Source of the DNA: Candidatus Kryptoniota bacterium
GTDB lineage: Bacteria > Bacteroidota > Ignavibacteria > Kryptoniales > JAKASW01
Direction of reading: 5' to 3'
DNA: 54,166 bases
Assembly (NCBI GenBank): GCA_024641705.1
Contig: JAHECO010000024.1
Span: 1-54,166, forward strand
The notes beneath the pieces were generated by a model. It was given only the letters and a program-made list of their open reading frames with translations. It did not search any database and was not told where the DNA came from. Below are positions 48,173-54,166 of the stretch, one piece after another. Numbering within the stretch: the first letter of the stretch is position 1; each line of letters opens with the position of its first letter. The translations under genes and the position numbers were made by a program.

Positions 48173-50488
48173 ATGGGAAAGGTGACAAAGATGCGGAAAA
48201 AAATTACGGAGAGCCAATTCTTCAGAGAAGAATTTAGCAGAATTACGTGCCTGGTTACAGCACTGTGCCTTATCGGTGTATTTCCTGCAATTGCAAGAAA
48301 CAGAGCAAATGCACCGGAAGGAAACGCAGGAAGCGGACCCGATGTAACGGTCACCGACAGCGGTTCAACCGTCGTAATGAGTAATGGTATTGTTTCCGCG
48401 ACGATGGTGAAATCATCGGCTACAATTACAGATCTCAATTATAACGGTGTCAACCTCCTGAGTGGCGGTTATGAAGGGGGAAAGATTTATTGGAGCTGGA
48501 ACATGCCTAATTACCAAAATCCATCGGGATGTACATATACGCTTACTGCCGATCCCCAAAGCGACAGCGGTAATTACGCAGAAGTAAGATTACACATGAC
48601 CTGGGACGGCTCTTCTTCCACCGCGGCGATGGACGTGGATATCTACTATTCTTTGCCGCGCGGAGCACACGGCATATATGCCTCGGCGATGCTCACGCAT
48701 CCTTCAAGCTATCCCGCGAATCCGGGCGGCGAGTTTCGAATGGCAAGTTATGTCGGTTCCATGTTTGACTGGTTGAACGTGGATTCGCTCCGCAACCGTG
48801 AGATGGCTACCGAGTCCGATTGGGAAAACGGAACCATCCCTTCCGGTGCGCCGAAGGAAGTGGAGTTGCTGCGTACCGGTATTTATGCGAATTATTATGA
48901 ATGCAAATACGATTACAGCGCCGATTTCGGAGACATAAATGTGTGGGGCTGGAGCAGCACTTCGAAGGATATCGGTATTTGGGTTACCGTGCCGAGCAAA
49001 GAGTATTACAGCGGAGGTCCGATGAAGCGCGAGCTCACAGGTCATATCGGGCCTACGCTATTGAACATGTTCAACGGCCAGCACTACGGAATGGGAACCG
49101 ATGGTGCAATAGCCGCCGGTGAAAGCTGGAGAAAGATATTCGGTCCCTTTTTGATTTACTGCGACAGTGTGCCTTCAGTCACCTCCAATGCCCAGGCCGC
49201 TCTGTGGGCAGATGCACAGGCCCAGGCAAAAGTCGAACAAAGCGAATGGCCTTACAGCTGGGACACAAATCCATACTACGTTAAAGCAAACGGCAGAGGA
49301 GCGATCACCGGGAAGCTGGTGATAAATGACCCGACCGACTCTTCGGCATCTGCTGCCGATATGTGGGTTGGAGCAGCTATCCCGCCGCTATCCACAACCG
49401 GTGTCAGTGACTTCCAGTTATGGTCCAAGAATTATCAGTTCTGGGTAAAGACCGATAAGGATGGCAACTTCACCATACCCAATGTCCTGCCGGGCATATA
49501 TGACCTATACGCGTTCGGCCCGGGAGCAGCGGGACAAATGACGAAGACAGCATTCGCCACGGTAACGGCGGGCGATACTACAAGCCTGGGCAGCGTCACC
49601 TGGACACCGTACAGAATCGCGCCAACCGTCTGGCAGATCGGCATACCCGACAGAACTGCCAGAGAGTTCAAACATGGTACAGACTGGTGGACGAGCGACA
49701 TTTATCCGGATACCCATTGGGGGAAGTTCATGGATTATCCTGATGAATTTCCGAACGGGGTGAACTTCACAATCGGGAAGAGTGATCCGGCCACCGACTG
49801 GAATTATGTACAGTATTATGACAAGAGCACACAGTCTTCTGCACCCGAATGGAATGTAAACTTCGGTTTATCAAAAGATCCTGCGCCGGATTCGACGGCT
49901 GCCGTATATGTTGCTTATGCTTCAAACTTCAACGATGCTTCGATCGTTAAAGTCAACGGAACGAATATCACGAACCCCACGACAGGGATTTATCCGCCCA
50001 ACGCCTCCGATGCCATGATCCGCATGGGCATTCACGGCGCATTCGGCGATCACTGGTTCACCTTCCCGGACAGCCTGCTGCATGCCGGCAAGAACCAAAT
50101 CACCCTCACGATCCGGATAACCGGAGGAAACTCATACGCCGATATAATGTATGACTACGTACGCCTGGAGGCGTGGGGGACTTCCGAAATCACGGGAATC
50201 CGGGATGCCGGTGCACAGGTCCCGGCACATTTCGCGCTTTACCAGAATTACCCGAACCCGTTCAACCCTGCAACGACTATCTCCTATTCTCTTGCGAAGG
50301 CCGGACGTGTCTCACTGGTCGTGTACGATATCCTGGGCCGGAAAGTGGCCGTGCTGGTCGACAGCCGCCGGGCTGCAGGCGAGCACAGTGTCCGGTTCGA
50401 TGCGTCGCGGCTGGCAAGCGGACTCTATATCTACCGGCTGGAAGCCGGCGACAACGTAATCTCCAAGAAGATGATGCTGATCAAGTAA
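48173..50488 (+). CDS. PL4 rhamnogalacturonan endolyase with T9SS sorting domain
   Basis: Up to 771 residues; an ATG at 48191 with AAAGGTG upstream may be the real start. The N-terminal signal region is followed by the PL4 catalytic super-sandwich (about 50-320: VVMSNGIVSATMVKSSATIT, YYSLPRGAHGIYASAMLTHP, DIGIWVTVPSKEYYSGGP, LTGHIGPTLLNMFNGQHYG). A fibronectin-like domain (about 370-470), a carbohydrate-binding-like domain (about 480-670) and a type IX sorting domain (about 690-771: ALYQNYPNPFNPATTISY) follow. It cleaves the rhamnogalacturonan-I backbone by beta-elimination at the cell surface. It is the entry enzyme of the locus and makes the ends that GH105 later removes. Confidence 0.88.
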   Translation: MGKVTKMRKKITESQFFREEFSRITCLVTALCLIGVFPAIARNRANAPEGNAGSGPDVTVTDSGSTVVMSNGIVSATMVKSSATITDLNYNGVNLLSGGYEGGKIYWSWNMPNYQNPSGCTYTLTADPQSDSGNYAEVRLHMTWDGSSSTAAMDVDIYYSLPRGAHGIYASAMLTHPSSYPANPGGEFRMASYVGSMFDWLNVDSLRNREMATESDWENGTIPSGAPKEVELLRTGIYANYYECKYDYSADFGDINVWGWSSTSKDIGIWVTVPSKEYYSGGPMKRELTGHIGPTLLNMFNGQHYGMGTDGAIAAGESWRKIFGPFLIYCDSVPSVTSNAQAALWADAQAQAKVEQSEWPYSWDTNPYYVKANGRGAITGKLVINDPTDSSASAADMWVGAAIPPLSTTGVSDFQLWSKNYQFWVKTDKDGNFTIPNVLPGIYDLYAFGPGAAGQMTKTAFATVTAGDTTSLGSVTWTPYRIAPTVWQIGIPDRTAREFKHGTDWWTSDIYPDTHWGKFMDYPDEFPNGVNFTIGKSDPATDWNYVQYYDKSTQSSAPEWNVNFGLSKDPAPDSTAAVYVAYASNFNDASIVKVNGTNITNPTTGIYPPNASDAMIRMGIHGAFGDHWFTFPDSLLHAGKNQITLTIRITGGNSYADIMYDYVRLEAWGTSEITGIRDAGAQVPAHFALYQNYPNPFNPATTISYSLAKAGRVSLVVYDILGRKVAVLVDSRRAAGEHSVRFDASRLASGLYIYRLEAGDNVISKKMMLIK

Positions 50489-50543
50489 CATGACGGCGTC
50501 CTCGAAAGCGCTCTTATAATTCCCAAACTTTCCGGAGATACAG

Positions 50544-52118
50544 ATGAAAAGGACATCCCTCTTTATTCTGCTTGTCGTCATCTCGCAATGTTCTCTCAAA
50601 GCCCAGACTAACCGAACCAAGATTACGCTCGATGCCTCGGCCAGGGAATACAAGATAAACAGGAATATTTACGGTCAATTCTCCGAAGACCTCGGCCGCT
50701 GCATATACGGAGGAATATGGGTCGGTCCCAATTCTTCCATCCCAAACATCGACGGGATCAGGAAAGACATAGTTGAGGCATTGAGAAAAATAGACGTGCC
50801 GGTCTTGCGCTGGCCGGGCGGCTGTTTCGCGGACGGGTATCACTGGAAGGACGGGATAGGTCCGCGCAGCAAGAGGCCAAAGACAATCAACTCGGACTGG
50901 GGCGGCGTCACCGACGACAACGCTTTCGGCACGGCCGAATTCCTGGAGTTTTGCAGGCTTATAGGGTGCCAGCCGTACTTCACCGGCAACCTCGGGAGCG
51001 GCACGGTAAAGGAACTGTCGCAGTGGGTCGAGTATGTTAACTTGGACAACGTCAGCCAGATCACCGACTTGCGAAAGAAGAACGGGCGCGGCGAGCCGTG
51101 GGGAGTGAAATACTGGGGACTCGGCAACGAGAGCTGGGGATGCGGAGGCCATATGCCGCCGGAATATTACGCTTATTTCGTCAGAAGGTACGGGACTTTC
51201 ATGCACACGTACGGCAAGTACAAGCCGTTCAAGATTGCCGCAGGGCCGGGCGGCGGTGACTACAACTGGACGAACATCATAATGAAAAATGCGGGGAGGT
51301 ACATCGACGGCCTCTCGCTTCATTACTATTCCTGGGCTAACCAGAAAACGGCGACCGATTTCGACGAAAGCGGCTGGTTCGACATTATGAAAAAGACACT
51401 TGAGATGAACGAGTTGATAGAAAAGCATTCCGCGATCATGGACAAATATGATCCGGACAAGCGAGTTGCACTGGTCGTCGACGAGTGGGGAACATGGTAC
51501 AAAGTGGAGCCAGGCACAAACCCTCATTTCCTTTACCAGCAGAATACGATGCGCGATGCGGTGGCGGCTGCATGCAACCTGAATATCTTCAACAACCACT
51601 GCGACCGCGTCAGGATGGCATGCATTGCGCAGATGGTCAATGTACTGCAGGCGATGGTCCTCACAAAAGGGGAAAAGATGATTCTCACCCCGACTTACTA
51701 CGTGTTCGATTTATACAGGGTTCACCAGGATGCGATGATGGTGCCGGTTAAAATTTCATCGGGAAATTATGTCTTCCGCGGCGATACGCTGGCCGCGATA
51801 AACTGTTCGGCCTCGATAGACAGTACGGGCAAGATGCATATCTCGTTCGTGAACATAGATCCGGACGTTTCAGAAAATACTACGATAAGCCTGGAAGGAT
51901 TCAGGGCAGACGGGATCGCCGGTAAAATATTGACGGCCGACAAGATGAACGCCCACAATACTCTTAAAGATTCCGATTCGGTAAAGCCCGGAAAATTTTC
52001 GGCCTTCAGTCTGAAGGGCAATGACCTGGAGGTCGACATGCCGCCGATGTCGGTCATTGTCCTTGAACTGCGCGGGAAAGCGGGCGCCGCCGTAGAACAG
52101 GGAAACCCGGTGCGTTGA
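50544..52118 (+). CDS. GH51 alpha-L-arabinofuranosidase
   Basis: The 524-residue protein has a signal peptide (about 1-20: [20 protein letters not shown]). The GH51 barrel shows [20 protein letters not shown], '[22 protein letters not shown]', acid/base E196 in [11 protein letters not shown] and nucleophile E314 in VVDEWGTWY. The C-terminal beta-sandwich ends in '[11 protein letters not shown]'. It releases arabinofuranose from arabinan or arabinogalactan side chains. Many GH51 enzymes are cytoplasmic; the signal peptide says this one is exported. It is the last gene of the pectin run and is followed by a strong terminator. Confidence 0.92.
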   Translation: MKRTSLFILLVVISQCSLKAQTNRTKITLDASAREYKINRNIYGQFSEDLGRCIYGGIWVGPNSSIPNIDGIRKDIVEALRKIDVPVLRWPGGCFADGYHWKDGIGPRSKRPKTINSDWGGVTDDNAFGTAEFLEFCRLIGCQPYFTGNLGSGTVKELSQWVEYVNLDNVSQITDLRKKNGRGEPWGVKYWGLGNESWGCGGHMPPEYYAYFVRRYGTFMHTYGKYKPFKIAAGPGGGDYNWTNIIMKNAGRYIDGLSLHYYSWANQKTATDFDESGWFDIMKKTLEMNELIEKHSAIMDKYDPDKRVALVVDEWGTWYKVEPGTNPHFLYQQNTMRDAVAAACNLNIFNNHCDRVRMACIAQMVNVLQAMVLTKGEKMILTPTYYVFDLYRVHQDAMMVPVKISSGNYVFRGDTLAAINCSASIDSTGKMHISFVNIDPDVSENTTISLEGFRADGIAGKILTADKMNAHNTLKDSDSVKPGKFSAFSLKGNDLEVDMPPMSVIVLELRGKAGAAVEQGNPVR

Positions 52119-52192
52119 ACGGGCGGCGATTAATCGAAAGGTATTTGGAATTGACGACGTGATTGCCTGAAAGAGCTGCTTCTCCCAGGATT

Positions 52193-52230
52193 AACCCGTC
52201 TCAGCATTTTCAATGCTGGGGCGGGTTTTT
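52193..52230 (+). terminator. Strong intrinsic terminator closing the pectin gene cluster
   Basis: A 16-bp stem (52193-52208 with 52212-52227, including two G-U pairs) with loop TTC is followed by TTTTT. It lies 75 bp after the GH51 stop. Confidence 0.85.
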
Positions 52231-52286
52231 CGTTTTCGGCGCCTCCGATACTGAAAAAGCCTCCCGAGAAATTTCAGTCTCTTCAT

Positions 52287-52514
52287 TCAGGCGCCAGCAC
52301 TGCTTTTGTCGAGCCCGGTAGTCCTTGGGAGAAAGGTTACATCGAGTCATTCGACGGGAAGTTCAGAGGTAAATTACCTGGTCGAGAGTTATCTGATACA
52401 GTCCTGGAAGCAAGAATAGTCGCAGAAGACTCGAGGATCCAGTACAACACTGTCAGGCCACACAGTTCCCTGGGCTACAGACCACCAGCTCCAGAAGCAT
52501 TCTATCCGCGTTAG
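52287..52514 (+). pseudogene. Remnant of an IS3-type transposase (integrase core C-terminal part)
   Basis: In frame with 52311, the sequence codes for EPGSPWEKGYIESFDGKFRG and, further on, YNTVRPHSSLGYRPPAPEAF before TAG at 52512-52514. This is the C-terminal integrase block of IS3-family OrfB proteins. No start, DDE N-terminal part or OrfA is left, and the upstream edge is about 52287. It marks past insertion activity at the right border of the pectin cluster. Confidence 0.8.
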
Positions 52515-52632
52515 TTTGCCAATGCCTGACCGGATCACTAACTCAGCATTGGTACATAAAACGGGGACAGGTCATTTACGGAAAAGCTCTTACTTTTGAA
52601 GTGATCTGCATTGTTCGATAGATCTGTTCTCA

Positions 52633-52663
52633 GAGTCCCGTCGTCAGGCGGGACTCCTTTTTG
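52633..52663 (+). terminator. Intrinsic-terminator hairpin near the second XRE gene
   Basis: GAGTCCCG (52633-52640) pairs with CGGGACTC (52649-52656) and is followed by CTTTTTG. Its core resembles the terminator at 16818-16845, and it holds the same place beside an XRE gene that faces a comM fragment. Confidence 0.65.
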
Positions 52664-52679
52664 CCTTGCTATCTTCCCT

Positions 52680-52961
52680 TCAATTCTTTCTTCGCGTAAC
52701 TCCACAATGGCCGATTGAGCGCAGAGGATCCGACTCCGGCCAGTAACCCAAGAACTGCGCGATCCTGGCCCAAAGCGAACTCGTCGGCAACGTGCTGTTA
52801 TTCTCCCAGTTCCAGACAGTACACTTGTCAACTCCTAAGGCATCCCCGACCTCCTTCTGCGTCAGGCTAAGGTCCAAGCGATGTTTCCTGATATGGTCTC
52901 CGATTGTAAGCAATTCCTTTGGGTATGCCTTCGAAACCGGCTTTTTGACGCGTAATCGCAC
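52680..52961 (-). CDS. XRE-family helix-turn-helix regulator
   Basis: This 93-residue small DNA-binding protein has a Cro/CI HTH: PKELLTIGDHIRKHRLDLSL then TQKEVGDALGVDKCTVWNWE, ending FLGYWPE plus an extra tail of about 16 residues. The start is GTG at 52959-52961; the preceding bases (codons for CVAILDV read from the fragment side) stay open in frame. It runs opposite to the comM fragment, whose frame begins 7 bases away. A sister frame with a lost start lies at 16918-17148 in an identical arrangement. Target and partner are unknown. Confidence 0.7.
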   Translation of the reverse strand: MRLRVKKPVSKAYPKELLTIGDHIRKHRLDLSLTQKEVGDALGVDKCTVWNWENNSTLPTSSLWARIAQFLGYWPESDPLRSIGHCGVTRRKN

Positions 52962-52968
52962 ATCCAGA

Positions 52969-53472
52969 ATGGCAACGCAGGGGTGTCCCTGCGGAAATTA
53001 CGGCAATCCGAACGCGACATGCAGCTGTAACCAGATGCAGATACAGAGGTACATGTCAAAGATCAGCGGCCCGCTGTTGGACAGGATAGACATACATGTC
53101 GAAGTGCCGGCGGTGAAGTACGCCGAGCTTTCGAGCAAGAAGTCCGGCGAGCCGTCGTCGGCGGTAAGGGCGAGAGTAGAGAAGGCGCGGGAGATTCAGA
53201 GAGAAAGATTCAAAGCAAGAAAAGGACTTTTCAAAAACGCGGATATGCAGAGCAAGGAGATAAGAGAGTTCTGTCGGGCAGATAAGGCCGGAGAAGATTT
53301 GCTCAAGCAGGCAATAACAAAACTCGGACTTAGTGCGAGGGCTTATGACAGGATACTCAAGGTTGCAAGAACGATTGCGGACTTAAGCGGGAGTGTCGAC
53401 ATAATGCCCGAGCACATCGCAGAGGCGATACAGTACAGGAGTCTCGATAGGCAGTTGTACTTGGAAGGATAA
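52969..53472 (+). CDS. ComM C-terminal fragment, copy 3 (stand-alone open frame)
   Basis: A 167-residue frame, MATQG followed by the ComM sequence from the CPCG knuckle (52984) to the end. Roughly the first 180 bp match full-length comM almost base for base; after that silent and a few replacement changes accumulate (for example QPDKG to RADKA). No Walker motifs, so no ATPase activity is possible alone. No clear ribosome binding site. The junction before MATQG is the same as at copy 2. It is either a displaced 3' end of comM or a small gene of the XRE module. Confidence 0.6.
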   Translation: MATQGCPCGNYGNPNATCSCNQMQIQRYMSKISGPLLDRIDIHVEVPAVKYAELSSKKSGEPSSAVRARVEKAREIQRERFKARKGLFKNADMQSKEIREFCRADKAGEDLLKQAITKLGLSARAYDRILKVARTIADLSGSVDIMPEHIAEAIQYRSLDRQLYLEG

Positions 53473-53504
53473 GGGGACATTGATGGATGCGATCGGCAAT
53501 TAGC

Positions 53505-53787
53505 CTTCTAAAAAATGCCGATATGTCGCGGAGCGATCCGGCCGCGCGGAAGCACGGACGGACAGAGCAAGGAAATCAGAGAATTCTGTCAGCCGGATAA
53601 AGGCGGAGAAGATTTGCTCAAGCAGGCAATAACAAAACTCGGACTTAGCGCGAGAGCTTACGATAGGATACTCAAAGTTGCGAGAACAATTGCCGACCTT
53701 GCTGGCAATGACGACATATTGCCCGAGCATATAGCCGAGGCGATAAAGTACAGGACGCTGGATAAGTATCTGTATCTGGAAGCATAG
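53505..53787 (+). pseudogene. ComM C-terminal fragment, copy 4, broken
   Basis: The match to comM begins at codons for LLKNADM (53505-53525). It is interrupted by about 37 foreign bases (53526-53562), which shift the frame, and resumes with QSKEIREFC to the stop at 53787. The last residues ([13 protein letters not shown]) differ more than in other copies. The remnant ends with the same 3' flank type as full-length comM, including the 'ggtaagggg' spacer and a LuxR-type gene. Confidence 0.8.
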
Positions 53788-53959
53788 AAGTTGGACGGGG
53801 TTTCTCGATAGGGTCCTTGACTTGATGGCAGTCACCTCTTATGTTTTGTTGTCAGGCGGTAAGGGGGCAACAAAACGTCCACTAAGCATCATTGTCGTAT
53901 AGTTTGTCGTAATTCCAAAACGTTGAAGATCTTGCATGCGGAAGGAGGTGTGTCAATTA

Positions 53960-54163
53960 GTGAAACGGAGAGCGGAGCACCTTTGTAAGAACAAATACGA
54001 CCTTAGTTGCGGGGAGCTCAAAATCCTTAGGATACTCACCAATGGCTGGCAATGTCAACTGTTATGTGTAAAATTTCTGAGGACCGGCAGGTTGCTTTTG
54101 CCGAATGGCGCACTTCTCCAGTTTGCTTCCATCCTGAATGCGACGAAGCATAGGATGACGTAA
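53960..54163 (+). pseudogene. Truncated LuxR-type HTH gene, paralogue of 11358-11672
   Basis: GTG at 53960 behind GGAGGTGTG opens a 67-residue frame. VKRRAEHLCKNKYDLSCGEL then KILRILTNG aligns with the first helix of the protein at 11358. After that the sequence is unrelated and the recognition helices are missing, so it is probably inactive. The ribosome binding site and spacer match those of the intact gene, showing that comM 3' end and LuxR gene were duplicated together. Confidence 0.6.
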
Positions 54164-54166
54164 GCG

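Overview
The window looks like a chromosomal segment from a member of the Bacteroidota/Chlorobiota (FCB) group, most likely an Ignavibacteria-like lineage. The main reason is that three secreted proteins end in a type IX secretion (T9SS) C-terminal sorting domain of the 'NYPNPFNP...' type common in that group. Other pointers are a TonB-dependent receptor with an N-terminal carboxypeptidase-regulatory-like domain, weak Shine-Dalgarno use at several genes, and a plant-polysaccharide utilisation locus. This assignment is inference from protein features, not a database match.

Left part (1-11.2 kb), housekeeping: a probable IS21-family end; an S-box (SAM-I) riboswitch with terminator in front of metY-metX; a hybrid histidine kinase and an NtrC-type sigma54 activator; gltX and glnS; a palindromic dispersed repeat; and a full-length comM/yifB-type AAA+ ATPase gene.

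Middle-left (11.2-17.7 kb), accessory: a small LuxR-type HTH protein, a lipoprotein of unknown function, a PKD-plus-leucine-rich-repeat lipoprotein, a lamin-tail-like secreted protein, and a caspase-like protease with a T9SS signal. The block ends with a terminator, an opposing XRE-type HTH reading frame and a second copy of the 3' third of comM.

Centre (17.7-52.2 kb), a rhamnogalacturonan-I/pectin locus: a LacI-family regulator with a clear promoter and palindromic operator; a complete L-rhamnose route (rhaD-SDR fusion, rhaB, rhaM, rhaT, rhaA) with a LutC-like protein and a LutB-LutA fusion that can take L-lactate to pyruvate; a TonB receptor; and a set of secreted enzymes (beta-helix protein, GH105, PL22-like, GH106, GH31, a GH67-like protein, GH35, PL4, GH51). 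Together these could cut the rhamnogalacturonan backbone, strip galactan and arabinan side chains, release rhamnose and metabolise it.

Right end (52.2-54.2 kb): a strong terminator, an IS3-type transposase remnant, a second XRE gene facing a third comM 3' copy, a fourth broken comM 3' copy and a truncated paralogue of the LuxR-type gene that follows full-length comM.

The most striking pattern is that four copies of the comM 3' end, all in the same orientation, bracket the two accessory blocks. Two copies begin exactly at codon 353 of comM behind the same XRE-containing junction. This suggests that comM is a recurrent insertion site for genomic islands which bring their own 3' end of the gene, or that an XRE plus ComM-C-terminal module is itself mobile.
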